Assembly (NCBI GenBank): GCA_038532735.1 | Contig: JBCBAC010000001.1 | Span: forward strand, 525,282-589,281 | Reading direction: 5' to 3' | Source: JAHTBL01 sp038532735 | GTDB lineage: Bacteria; Pseudomonadota; Alphaproteobacteria; Rhodobacterales; Rhodobacteraceae | Length of the DNA stretch: 64,000 nt | In this document: positions 1-8,210 of the stretch, one piece after another | Layout of the letters: every line of letters starts with the position of its first letter | Position numbering within the stretch: the first letter of the stretch is position 1 | The notes under the pieces: generated by a model | What the model saw: the letters and a program-made list of their open reading frames with translations, nothing else | Told to the model about the DNA's origin: nothing | Database searches by the model: none | Translations under genes and position numbers: made by a program

Positions 1-704
1 ATCGGCAGCGGGTTCAAGCCTTCCCGCAGGAGCGCTTTCACCAGCCGGTTCACCGGGTTCAGCCCCGCGCCCTGCACCAACGCGCGGTAGAAGATCAAGG
101 GCACCACTGGCGCGCCCTCGGTCCATGCGTCTTGCGCTGCGCTCAGGTCCGATACGCCTGCGCCGGGCCAGTACACACCTGCGCGCAGCAACGGCGCGGC
201 GGCTATCGGGGCCTCGCCGCCGTTCAGCATCCACTTGGTGTAGTGCAGGAAATTGGCGGCATTCTCCGGTCCCCCCTCGACCAGATACGCCCAGAGCGCG
301 TCGTAGTCAGCGCCGGAAACCGTCGAGAGCTCCCGCAACCCCGGATCAGGTTTGTCATCGCCGGGCAGCAGGGCCAAGGGCACGCCTGCTTCATGCAGAT
401 GCGCTGCGTATTGCTCCACCCCATAACGCCAATAGCCCGCGCCACCCAAGGCGCGCACGATGACCAAACGGGATTTCACCGCGCAGGCTTCGATATGCAG
501 ATCGACCGACATCGGGTGCTGAAGATGCATCATGGAGGCCAACCGTAAGGTCGGTGCGCCCTCCATCTCTGAGCGCGCTTCGGACAACGCCGCCAACTCG
601 GTATCGGCTGCCGAAATAACAACAATATCCGCAGGCGTCTGCTCTAGATCAACCGGTTCTGATCCATCATCAATCGCACCTGGAGTGGCAGCAAGCAAAT
701 GCAT
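1..704 (-). CDS. cobN: Cobaltochelatase subunit CobN (N-terminal part, cut by window edge)
   Basis: About 234 N-terminal residues of the large subunit of the ATP-dependent aerobic cobaltochelatase, which inserts cobalt into hydrogenobyrinate a,c-diamide with CobS and CobT. The ATG at 704-702 opens with MHLLAATPGAIDDG, and the frame stays open to base 1 with CobN-like stretches such as HEAGVPLALLPGDDKPDP and NAANFLHYTKWML. The start lies directly after the stop of the GNAT gene, so it is translated as the last visible gene of the riboswitch-controlled cbiM-cobW operon. The metal-handling C-terminal part lies outside the window. CobN recognition is from memory of the family; the open frame is direct. 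Confidence 0.9.
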   Translation of the reverse strand, partial: MHLLAATPGAIDDGSEPVDLEQTPADIVVISAADTELAALSEARSEMEGAPTLRLASMMHLQHPMSVDLHIEACAVKSRLVIVRALGGAGYWRYGVEQYAAHLHEAGVPLALLPGDDKPDPGLRELSTVSGADYDALWAYLVEGGPENAANFLHYTKWMLNGGEAPIAAAPLLRAGVYWPGAGVSDLSAAQDAWTEGAPVVPLIFYRALVQGAGLNPVNRLVKALLREGLNPLP

Positions 705-1154
705 CTAAAGCGCCTTTTCCATGAAGGTGCTCGCCTCCGCCTCTTCATAGTCGCCAAACGGGCCGCGCCGTGTGTAGCCGATCCGCTCGTAAAGCGCGCA
801 GGCTGCGGCCAGAAGATCGCCCGTCTCCAACCGCACCAGCTTATGACCAGCCTCGACAGCCTCTGCCTCCAGATGCGCCATCAGCTTGCGCCCCAACCCG
901 GTGCCTTGCGCCTCTGGCCGGACGAAAAGCCGCTTCACCTCAACATAGTCGCCCATATCCGCCGCCGCGACGCACCCCATCGGAACCCCACTCACATCGC
1001 GCGCCACATAAAACCGCACGTTTGGCTCTGCCAATTCCTGCGGCGAATAAGCGAAGCATTCATCTGGCGTGTAGACCGCCCGCAACGCCGCTTCGGAGCC
1101 TTCGATCAGCCCCAAAGCATCCTCTGTCAGCGGGTTTTCGATGGCGATCTTCAT
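705..1154 (-). CDS. GNAT-family N-acetyltransferase
   Basis: A 149-residue single-domain GNAT acetyltransferase. The acetyl-CoA binding motif A is visible as VRPEAQGTGLGRKLM around residues 78-92, and YERIGYTRRGPFGDY near the C-terminus is the usual final strand region. It overlaps cobW by four bases (ATGA) and abuts cobN, so it is co-transcribed with cobalamin genes. Its substrate is unknown and the family gives no link to corrin chemistry. The position between cobW and cobN may reflect only operon packing. Confidence 0.85.
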   Translation of the reverse strand: MKIAIENPLTEDALGLIEGSEAALRAVYTPDECFAYSPQELAEPNVRFYVARDVSGVPMGCVAAADMGDYVEVKRLFVRPEAQGTGLGRKLMAHLEAEAVEAGHKLVRLETGDLLAAACALYERIGYTRRGPFGDYEEAEASTFMEKAL

Positions 1155-2224
1155 GCAGCCAAAGCCGCCTCAATCGCTGCACGATCCAGACCGGATTGTC
1201 CGATCACGACAAGCCGCGTCTCACGCGGAGCAGTGCCAAAAGGCTGATCGAAATAGCTGTCCACGCGCGGCCCAACGGCCTGAACGGTCAGCCGCATCGG
1301 CTTGCCTTCGACGGCGACAAAGCCCTTCAGGCGCAGGATATCATGCGCCCGGATCACGTCTGCGATCTGCTCTGCAAAGGCTTTCGGGTCTGTGACCTCA
1401 GAACGCGTCACGACGAAGCTTTCGAACTCGTCATGACCGTGCTCATGTTCATGGTCGTGATGGTGATCGTCCTGATGATGGTCGTCATCGTGATGGTGGT
1501 GGTGATGAACCTCGTGACGGCTCTCCAGATCGCCCTCGGCGCCCACGCCTTGCCCCAGCAGAACGTCCACCGGCATCCGCCCCATCGCGGTTTTCACGAC
1601 TTGCACGCCGTCACGCGCCTCGCCCTTCAGTTTGCCGACCAGAGCGCTCGCCTCGTCCTCGCCGAGCAAGTCCGACTTGTTCACCACGATCATGTCCGCA
1701 CAGGCGACCTGATCCTCGAACAGCTCCGATAAAGGTGTCTCGTGATCTAGGTTCTCATCCATCGCCCGCTGCGCGTCCACGGCCGCGACGTTGTGGGCAA
1801 AGCGCCCCTCAGTCACTGCCTTGCCGTCGACCACAGTGACCACGCCATCAACTGTCACCTTCGTCGAAATCCCCGGCCAATTGAACGCCCGCACCAAAGG
1901 CTGCGGCAGCGCCAAGCCAGAGGTCTCGATCACGATATGATCGGGCGGTGTCTCCCGATCTAGTAGCTTCTCCATCGTCGGGATGAAGTCATCGGCCACG
2001 GTGCAGCAGATGCAGCCATTCGACAGCTCCATCACGTCATCCTCGCTGCAGGTCTCATCCCCGCAGCCTTTCAGGATGTCGCCATCGACCCCAAGATCGC
2101 CAAATTCGTTGATAATCAGGGCAATGCGCTTGCCCTCGGCGTTCTCCAGCATGTGCCGGATCAGTGTCGTCTTGCCCGCGCCCAGAAAGCCGGTCACGAC
2201 GGTTGCAGGTATTTTCCCAGCCAT
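1151..2224 (-). CDS. cobW: CobW-type GTPase / metallochaperone
   Basis: COG0523 GTPase thought to deliver cobalt during cobalamin synthesis. It starts with MAGKIPATVVTGFLGAGKTT (Walker A GFLGAGKTT), then NEFGDLGVDG, the metal-binding GCICC motif and the guanine-specificity motif NKSDLL. A histidine/aspartate-rich stretch at about residues 236-266 (HHHHHHDDDHHQDDHHH and following) is a likely metal reservoir. The frame extends upstream, but the ATG at 2224-2222 fits the family N-terminus and has a GGGG-type ribosome site about 8 bases before it. It follows cbiM and overlaps the GNAT gene. CobW is established in aerobic cobalamin operons; its exact role is inferred. Confidence 0.93.
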   Translation of the reverse strand: MAGKIPATVVTGFLGAGKTTLIRHMLENAEGKRIALIINEFGDLGVDGDILKGCGDETCSEDDVMELSNGCICCTVADDFIPTMEKLLDRETPPDHIVIETSGLALPQPLVRAFNWPGISTKVTVDGVVTVVDGKAVTEGRFAHNVAAVDAQRAMDENLDHETPLSELFEDQVACADMIVVNKSDLLGEDEASALVGKLKGEARDGVQVVKTAMGRMPVDVLLGQGVGAEGDLESRHEVHHHHHHDDDHHQDDHHHDHEHEHGHDEFESFVVTRSEVTDPKAFAEQIADVIRAHDILRLKGFVAVEGKPMRLTVQAVGPRVDSYFDQPFGTAPRETRLVVIGQSGLDRAAIEAALAA

Positions 2225-2289
2225 TTCATTCCCCAAAAGAGAGCAGTTGCAGAGCGCGGGGCTAGACGCATCCAGCCCCGCAAATCCGT

Positions 2290-2979
2290 TCAACGTATCG
2301 CGTACTCAGCCGCATGAAGCCGCGGCGTCACTAGGCCAGAGCCTTCCAGCCCGCGCAGTGCTTGCGCACCAGCCAGCACCGCCAGATCGACAATTGGCTC
2401 AAGCAGCAGGATCAGCATGTAGGCGGCACCGAAGGTCAGCACGTTCGTCAGGTTTTCCGCCCCGAAGCCAGAGCCATAGAGCGCCCAGAACGCCACCCAA
2501 GCGACGACACCGCCCTGGTAGGCAGCAGACAATTTCAGCGCCTGCATATAGGTCAGATCGACATAGGGCGTGTGCGGCGCGATGATCCGCTTTGCCAGCA
2601 TATGTATGCCGAAAAGCGGCACCAGAAGGGTGGTCACGTTCATCGCGTATTGCGGCAGATCGGCGGGTGCGAAGAAAAGCCCCTGCGCCAGAAGCCCAAG
2701 CGCCAATCCAATTGCGGCGGGTGCTGTGCCAATGATCAGCAGCAGCGTCGTGCCAAGGATGAAATGCACCTCTGACACGCCGACGGCAAAGGTCGGCAGC
2801 ACTTCAAAGAAGAAGAATACAGCCACAGTCGCGATGGCTGCGCGCGCGACGAGGGATAGGACGCCCTTCTCGACAAGGCTCTCCCAGATCAGTTTTGAGG
2901 AATAGGCCACAGCCCCTGCGGCGGTTACGTAGCTCAAAGCAAGTTTGGCGCCGGTCACGACGCCTGGTTCGATATGCAT
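2290..2979 (-). CDS. cbiM: CbiM-type energy-coupling factor permease (cobalt uptake)
   Basis: A 229-residue polytopic membrane protein resembling the CbiM/NikM substrate-binding permease of ECF cobalt/nickel transporters. I chose the start at 2979 because it gives an N-terminal Met-His-Ile; in this family the first residues, including His2, coordinate the metal. Several hydrophobic helices follow (LVARAAIATVAVFFFF, FILGTTLLLIIG, NVLTFGAAYMLILLL). The longer open frame runs into the riboswitch and is not coding there. No cbiN, cbiQ or cbiO lies beside it. The metal specificity is inferred from the cobalamin riboswitch and the cobW-cobN context. Confidence 0.82.
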   Translation of the reverse strand: MHIEPGVVTGAKLALSYVTAAGAVAYSSKLIWESLVEKGVLSLVARAAIATVAVFFFFEVLPTFAVGVSEVHFILGTTLLLIIGTAPAAIGLALGLLAQGLFFAPADLPQYAMNVTTLLVPLFGIHMLAKRIIAPHTPYVDLTYMQALKLSAAYQGGVVAWVAFWALYGSGFGAENLTNVLTFGAAYMLILLLEPIVDLAVLAGAQALRGLEGSGLVTPRLHAAEYAIR

Positions 2980-2992
2980 AGTCTTTCTCCAT

Positions 2993-3010
2993 CCTGTCAC
3001 ACCCGACAGG
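2993..3010 (-). promoter_or_regulatory. Hairpin between riboswitch and cbiM ribosome site
   Basis: An inverted repeat CCTGTC/GACAGG with a 6-base loop lies immediately upstream of the cbiM ribosome-binding region (GGATGGAG on the minus strand). One arm ends within two bases of that site. It is a plausible expression platform for translational control by the adjoining cobalamin riboswitch. There is no run of T after it, which argues against a terminator. Confidence 0.45.
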
Positions 3011-3029
3011 TCAGGGGTTACTGTTATGC

Positions 3030-3215
3030 AAGGCTGGTCTCCTGGCTCGCGGGTCTGGGTATCAAGGCCGCCTTCCCGGATCGCTCCAGTGGCGTTGTGG
3101 CCTGACACTCTCCGCTTACAGTCGCGGGGGCGGCTTCGGCTTTGCGTCCCGATTGGGTCACGCGCACCGTATTCCCATTTGATCCCCGACGCTGTGCGCC
3201 ATGGGGAACCGTGCC
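3030..3215 (-). ncRNA. Cobalamin (adenosylcobalamin) riboswitch
   Basis: Read on the minus strand, this leader carries the standard blocks of the cobalamin aptamer in order: a GGTTCC start, GGGAATACGGTG, CCGAAGCCGCCCCCGCG, ACTGTAAGCGG, GCCACTGG, GGGAAGGC, and the B12 box AGCCAGGAGACCAGCCT at 3031-3047. It sits just upstream of cbiM and should repress cbiM-cobW-GNAT-cobN when cobalamin is plentiful. The edges are approximate. This is the only such element I found in the window. Confidence 0.95.
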
Positions 3216-3417
3216 CGCTCTTAGTGCGCGCGCGGTTGCGGGCGGTCAAGAACGATTCCGTCGCATATCCCGCATTTCGCGACGATGCAGCGTGAGGGTC
3301 TTCAATATCTTGGGGATAAGTCCGCGCATTTCCCCATATGCTGCGTGTGAGATGTTGACTCAAAGCGACACTGTGCCGTCAACTTACATCTCAAACGGAA
3401 TCACCAAGGACAGCGCC

Positions 3418-6400
3418 TTGCGTTTCACCCGCCTGCGTCTCAACGGCTTCAAAAGCTTCGTCGACCCGACCGATCTTGTGATCGCGGACGGTCTGACCGG
3501 CGTTGTCGGGCCGAACGGGTGTGGCAAGTCCAATCTGCTCGAGGCGCTCCGTTGGGTGATGGGCGAGAACCGCCCCACGGCCATGCGCGGCGGCGGTATG
3601 GAAGACGTGATCTTCGCGGGCGCTGCCACGCGCCCCGCCCGCAATTTTGCCGAAGTCTCCATCCATATCGACAACTCCGACCGCCTTGCGCCCTCGGGCT
3701 TCAATGACAGCGATGTGCTTGAGGTCGTCCGCCGGATCACGCGGGACATCGGCTCCGCCTATAAGGCAAATACAAAGGACATCCGCGCTCGCGATGTGCA
3801 GATGCTGTTCGCGGATGCGTCCACTGGCGCACATTCGCCCGCACTTGTCCGGCAGGGTCAAATTTCGGAACTGATCAACGCCAAGCCCAAAGCCCGCCGC
3901 CGTATTCTGGAAGAGGCCGCCGGCATCTCTGGCCTCTACCAGCGCCGCCATGAAGCTGAGTTGAAGCTCAAAGGCGCGGAAACGAACCTCGCCCGCGTCG
4001 ATGACGTCATCGAACAACTCGCCAACCAACTCGCCGCCCTCGCCCGTCAGGCCCGCCAAGCCGCCCGCTACCGCGAGATCGGCACCGATCTGCGCCGTGC
4101 CGAAGGGCTGTTGCTTTACCGTCGCTGGCGCGAGGCGGACGAGGCGCGTGCCGCTGCTCAATCCACCTTGACCGAGCGCACCAAGGAAGCCGCCCAAGCC
4201 GAGACGGCCGCGCGCGAAGCCGCGAAACTGCGACAGCGCGCTGAAGACGTCCTGCCGCCCCTGCGAGAGGAGGAAGCGATCGCCGCCGCCGTCCTGCAGC
4301 GCCTGCAAGTCCAGCGCGATACGCTCAACGATCAGGAAAGCCGCGCGTTGCAGACGATTGAAACGCTGCAGAACCGCATTGCCCAACTGACCCAGGATAT
4401 CGAGCGCGAAAGCAGCCTGAACAAGGATGCTGGCGAGACGATTGAGCGCCTGGAATGGGAAGCCAGCGAAATCGCAAAGGCCTCTGAGGGGCATGAGGAT
4501 CGCTTGACCGCCGCCAATGCAGAGGCCAGCGAAGGGGCGCAAGTGTTGCAACAGCGCGAGGCCGATCTGAGCCAACTGACCGAAGACGTCGCCCGCCTTG
4601 CCGCGCGGCATCAATCCGCGCAGCGTCTGCTGGACGACAGCAAGAAAACACTCGAAAAGAACGAATTTGAGGCTCAAAAAGCAAAAGAAGCGCTTTCGCA
4701 ATCGCAGCAAGCCCTGAGCAAAGCGGAGGCTGATTTCGCCACTGCCGAGACGGCTGAGAAAGCCGCAACAGACGCCGCTCATGCCGCTGAGAAAGCGCTC
4801 GCCGATGCCGAAGCCGCCCGCGCCGACACGCAAGCGCGAGAGGCTGATGCCCGCGCGCTGCGTTCCGAAGCCGAAGGCGAAGCGAACGCCTTGCGCGCCG
4901 AAGTCGCGGCGCTTGCGAAGCTCGTTGACCGTGACACTGCTGAAGGCGGTCAAGTGCTCGACAGTATCCGCGTCGAGCCGGGGTTCGAGAAAGCGCTCGG
5001 CGCGGCCCTTGCCGACGATCTGCGCGCACCTGAAGTGGGTGATGACGCGGCCTCCGGCTGGACAACATTGCCCGGTTACGGCACGTCGCAACCGCTCCCC
5101 GATGGCGTCACGTCGCTCAACAATCACGTCACCGCGCCCATCGTCTTGGGTCGCCGCATCAGCCAGATCGGCCTTGTCGATGCGAGCGACGCACCGCGTC
5201 TGCAAGCCGACCTGAAACCGGGGCAACGCCTTGTGTCTCTCGAAGGAGACCTATGGCGCTGGGATGGGTTCCGCGCCGGGGCCGAAGATGCACCCTCCGC
5301 TGCCGCACTGCGTTTGCAACAACTCAACCGTCTGGTCGAACTCAAACGCGATTTGGAAGAGGCCGCCGCGAAAGCCGATGGCGCGCAACGCGCCCACGAA
5401 ATGTTGTCGGCGCAACTCGCCGACCAAACCCGCGCCGACCAAGACGCTCGCCAAGCCCGACGCGCCGCCGATGCTGCCGTCACCGACGCCTCCCGCGCCC
5501 TTTCGCGGGCAGAAGCGGACAAGTCCCTCGCCGCCGGCAAACTGGAGTCGCTCTCCCTCGCGCTGACCCGCTTTGAGGAAGAGGCGATGGGCGCCCGCAC
5601 ACGGTTGGCCGAGGCCGAAGCAGGGTTGGGTGATCTGGAAGACCTCGATGCTGCCCGCGCCCGCGTTGAAGATATCAAGATGACGGTTGAAGCCGCGCGC
5701 ATGACCATGATGGCGCGCCGCTCTGCCCATGATGAGTTGCGCCGTGAAGGCGAAGCCCGGTTGAAACGCAGTCAGGAAATTACGAAAGAAATCAGTGGCT
5801 GGAAGCACCGTCTGGAAACCGCCGAAAAGCGGATCGGCGAGTTGAAGGAGCGCAAGGAAACCTCTCAAGAAGAGCTGACAATCGCGCAGGCCGCTCCATC
5901 AGAAATTGCCGCGAAGCGCGAAGAGCTGGCTGACGCGATCCGCGAGGCCGAAGCCCGCCGCGCCAAGGCCGCCGACACGCTCTCCGAAGCCGAAGGCGCT
6001 TTGCGCGAAGCCGTCGCAGGAGAACGCGATGCCGAGCGCACCGCGTCAGAGGCCCGCGAAGCCCGCGCCCGTTCTGAGGCCCGCGCCGACGCTGCGAAAG
6101 AAACCGTTGCCTATGCCTCCGAGCGCATCTCAGAAGAGATGGACAACACGCCAGAGCAGCTTTTGGAAACGCTCGATGCAGACCCCGAAAAGATGCCTGC
6201 CGCCGAGGCGATTGAGAACGACGTAAACCGTCTCAAACGTCAGCGCGACGCCCTTGGTGCAGTGAACCTGCGCGCCGAAGAAGACGCCAAGGAAGTGCAG
6301 GAAGAGCATGATGCGTTGGTCACTGAAAAGGCCGATCTGGAAGAGGCGATCCGCACCCTCCGCGCTGGCATCGCGTCGCTGAATAAGGAAGGCCGCGAGC

Positions 6401-6873
6401 GTCTGTTGACCGCGTTTGAGCAGGTGAACTCCAACTTCTCGCTGCTCTTTACCCATCTCTTCGGCGGGGGTGAGGCAAAGCTGGTTCTGGTCGAATCCGA
6501 TGACCCGCTTGAGGCTGGTCTAGAGATCATGTGTCAGCCGCCGGGCAAAAAGCTGTCGACGCTGTCGCTGCTCTCAGGCGGGGAGCAGACCTTGACAGCG
6601 CTTGCATTGATATTTGCTGTTTTCCTTGCAAACCCAGCACCGATTTGTGTGCTGGATGAGGTTGATGCACCTTTGGATGATGCGAACGTGACGCGTTTCT
6701 GCGATCTGCTGGACGAGATGACCCGCCGCACCGATACGCGGTTCCTAATTATCACGCACCATGCGGTGACCATGTCGCGGATGGACCGGTTGTTCGGGGT
6801 CACAATGGCCGAACAGGGCGTGTCGCAATTGGTGTCCGTCGATTTGAAGAAAGCCGAACAGCTGGTGGCATAG
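3418..6873 (+). CDS. smc: Chromosome segregation protein SMC
   Basis: A 1151-residue condensin ATPase for chromosome organisation. Residues 1-20 (LRFTRLRLNGFKSFVDPTDL) and Walker A GPNGCGKS (31-38) form the N-terminal head half. Long Ala/Glu/Arg-rich coiled coils flank a hinge region (VLDSIRVEPGFEKALGAALA). The C-terminal half-head has the ABC signature LSLLSGGEQTLTAL and Walker B CVLDEVDAPLDDAN. I chose the TTG at 3418 because AAGGA lies 7 bases upstream and the protein then begins exactly at the conserved RFT-LRLNGFKSF strand. The frame extends to 3142, but that part overlaps the riboswitch. It is transcribed divergently from cbiM. Confidence 0.93.
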   Translation: MRFTRLRLNGFKSFVDPTDLVIADGLTGVVGPNGCGKSNLLEALRWVMGENRPTAMRGGGMEDVIFAGAATRPARNFAEVSIHIDNSDRLAPSGFNDSDVLEVVRRITRDIGSAYKANTKDIRARDVQMLFADASTGAHSPALVRQGQISELINAKPKARRRILEEAAGISGLYQRRHEAELKLKGAETNLARVDDVIEQLANQLAALARQARQAARYREIGTDLRRAEGLLLYRRWREADEARAAAQSTLTERTKEAAQAETAAREAAKLRQRAEDVLPPLREEEAIAAAVLQRLQVQRDTLNDQESRALQTIETLQNRIAQLTQDIERESSLNKDAGETIERLEWEASEIAKASEGHEDRLTAANAEASEGAQVLQQREADLSQLTEDVARLAARHQSAQRLLDDSKKTLEKNEFEAQKAKEALSQSQQALSKAEADFATAETAEKAATDAAHAAEKALADAEAARADTQAREADARALRSEAEGEANALRAEVAALAKLVDRDTAEGGQVLDSIRVEPGFEKALGAALADDLRAPEVGDDAASGWTTLPGYGTSQPLPDGVTSLNNHVTAPIVLGRRISQIGLVDASDAPRLQADLKPGQRLVSLEGDLWRWDGFRAGAEDAPSAAALRLQQLNRLVELKRDLEEAAAKADGAQRAHEMLSAQLADQTRADQDARQARRAADAAVTDASRALSRAEADKSLAAGKLESLSLALTRFEEEAMGARTRLAEAEAGLGDLEDLDAARARVEDIKMTVEAARMTMMARRSAHDELRREGEARLKRSQEITKEISGWKHRLETAEKRIGELKERKETSQEELTIAQAAPSEIAAKREELADAIREAEARRAKAADTLSEAEGALREAVAGERDAERTASEAREARARSEARADAAKETVAYASERISEEMDNTPEQLLETLDADPEKMPAAEAIENDVNRLKRQRDALGAVNLRAEEDAKEVQEEHDALVTEKADLEEAIRTLRAGIASLNKEGRERLLTAFEQVNSNFSLLFTHLFGGGEAKLVLVESDDPLEAGLEIMCQPPGKKLSTLSLLSGGEQTLTALALIFAVFLANPAPICVLDEVDAPLDDANVTRFCDLLDEMTRRTDTRFLIITHHAVTMSRMDRLFGVTMAEQGVSQLVSVDLKKAEQLVA

Positions 6874-6907
6874 CAGGTTTTGCGCTTTGGCTTTGCCAAA
6901 TCGCCAC

Positions 6908-6934
6908 GCGCGGATTTGCTATGCAAATCCGCGC
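6908..6934. terminator. 12-bp perfect hairpin after smc
   Basis: GCGCGGATTTGC and its exact complement are separated by a 3-base loop (6920-6922), in the convergent gap between smc and the transglycosylase gene. A poly-T-like stretch (ATATTTTTGC) follows at about 6949. It could terminate smc transcription. Confidence 0.6.
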
Positions 6935-6935
6935 A

Positions 6936-6966
6936 GCCTCCGGCGGGGATATTTTTGCAAAAGTGA
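6936..6966 (+). repeat. Candidate dispersed intergenic element (CCTCCGGCGG-ATATTTTTG type)
   Basis: The block CCTCCGGCGGGGATATTTTT followed by GCAAAAGTGAA resembles a short element I recall as common downstream of Rhodobacterales genes. A related minus-strand copy (GGTATTTATGGACAAAAGAA) lies near 21535-21560 in this window. The resemblance is seen here; genome-wide repetition is inferred from memory. Confidence 0.4.
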
Positions 6967-6980
6967 AAGCAGGGATGCGC

Positions 6981-8156
6981 CTAGAGTTTGTTGAGAAGCG
7001 CAGGCGTTGGCCATGCATCGGCGGGCATGCCAAGGCGTGCTTGCTCTTTCTGCACCGCGCGGCGGGTTTTCGCACCCAGAATCCCGTCGATCTTGCCGAC
7101 ATCGTGGCCACGTGCAGCAAGCTTTTTCTGCAGGGCGACCATCTGATTGCCGCCAAGCCCTTTATCCGGGTTGCCCACGGTATAGACGGGCGCGCCGGAA
7201 AGGCGCGTGGCGAAATAGGCGGCTGTGGTCACGTAGACGAAGCTTTTGTTCCACTCAAAATAGACGCGATAATTCGGGTAGGCGAGGAACGCGGGGCCGT
7301 TGCGCCCCATGGGCAGCAGAACCGACGCGGGCATATTGCCAGACGGAAACTGCCCGGCGCGGGGTTTGACGCCCATTTCGGCCCATTGATTGACGCTGAG
7401 TTGTGTGTCGAGGCCCGTTTTTCTCCAATCGAGATTGGCGGGTACGGCGACTTCCTGCAGCCAGGGCTCATTCGGGCGCCATCCCAGATTGCTCAGCATC
7501 CGCGCGCCGGACATCAGCGCGTCAGGGGGCGAGGTTTTCAGCGAAACCTTGCCGTCGCCATCTGCGTCCACACCGCTGCGCAGGATGTCTTCGGGTAGCA
7601 TCTGGACCATGCCAATCTCTCCCGCCCAAGCGCCTTTCGTGCGTGCGGGGTCAAACTCCCCGCGTTCATAAAGCTCAATCGCGGCAAAGACTTGCGGGCG
7701 GAAAAGCTGAGGGCGGCGGCAGTCATGGCTCAGCGTGACCAGCGCATTCAGCGTGTTGAAATTGCCTTGCACCGCGCCGTAATCCGTCTCGAGCGCCCAG
7801 AAGGCCAGCAGCACGCCGGGCGGGACGCCGTATTGCGACTGCGCGGCCTGAAACACGCTGCGATACTTCTTGGCGTTCGCGACGCCGTTGTTCATCCGGT
7901 TCGTGGAAATCAGTGAGCGGGAGAAGTCGACGAAGGTTTTGCGGAACACGCCTTGGGAGCGGTCGGCTTTGATCACCTTCGGGTCTTGGCGCACATTGGC
8001 GAAGAACCGGTCCACGGTCGCGGGCGCATGCCCTTTCGCGACGGCTTCCGTCTTCAACTGGCTCACATAGTTGGAAAAGGACCCGCCGCACGGGGTTTGC
8101 GCCGAGGCTGCGCTCGCCATCAGGCTGGCGGCAAGAAAAGGGATTAATTTATGCAT
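6981..8156 (-). CDS. Lytic murein transglycosylase (MltB/SLT_2 family) with peptidoglycan-binding domain
   Basis: A 391-residue exported enzyme that cleaves peptidoglycan glycan strands to give anhydromuropeptides. It has an N-terminal signal peptide (MHKLIPFLAASLMASAASAQ), an SLT_2 domain with the catalytic Glu in FWALETDYGAVQGNFNT, a GEIGMVQMLPEDILRSGVD motif, and a C-terminal PG_binding_1 repeat (VALQKKLAARGHDVGKIDG). It lies downstream of cbiB with a gap of about 50 bases, convergent to smc. Membership of the MltB-like class is clear; the cell-wall site it acts on is unknown. Confidence 0.92.
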   Translation of the reverse strand: MHKLIPFLAASLMASAASAQTPCGGSFSNYVSQLKTEAVAKGHAPATVDRFFANVRQDPKVIKADRSQGVFRKTFVDFSRSLISTNRMNNGVANAKKYRSVFQAAQSQYGVPPGVLLAFWALETDYGAVQGNFNTLNALVTLSHDCRRPQLFRPQVFAAIELYERGEFDPARTKGAWAGEIGMVQMLPEDILRSGVDADGDGKVSLKTSPPDALMSGARMLSNLGWRPNEPWLQEVAVPANLDWRKTGLDTQLSVNQWAEMGVKPRAGQFPSGNMPASVLLPMGRNGPAFLAYPNYRVYFEWNKSFVYVTTAAYFATRLSGAPVYTVGNPDKGLGGNQMVALQKKLAARGHDVGKIDGILGAKTRRAVQKEQARLGMPADAWPTPALLNKL

Positions 8157-8210
8157 GGTGAGCTCCGTCTGAATGGCGCTATCCTATCAGGCGCAAGGTG
8201 CTGTGCAATA

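Noticed and set aside
770..1732. 320-residue plus-strand frame with a Val/Met-rich stretch
   Set aside because: The VMVVMVIV-like run is only the complement of the CobW histidine-rich codons.
3142..3417. N-terminal extension of SMC
   Set aside because: It reads through the riboswitch on the opposite strand and lacks SMC similarity; the TTG at 3418 with AAGGA fits the family start.
3391..5226. 611-residue open frame antisense to smc
   Set aside because: It shadows smc in a GC-rich region, has no ribosome site or recognisable family, and its composition follows the codon pattern of the real gene.
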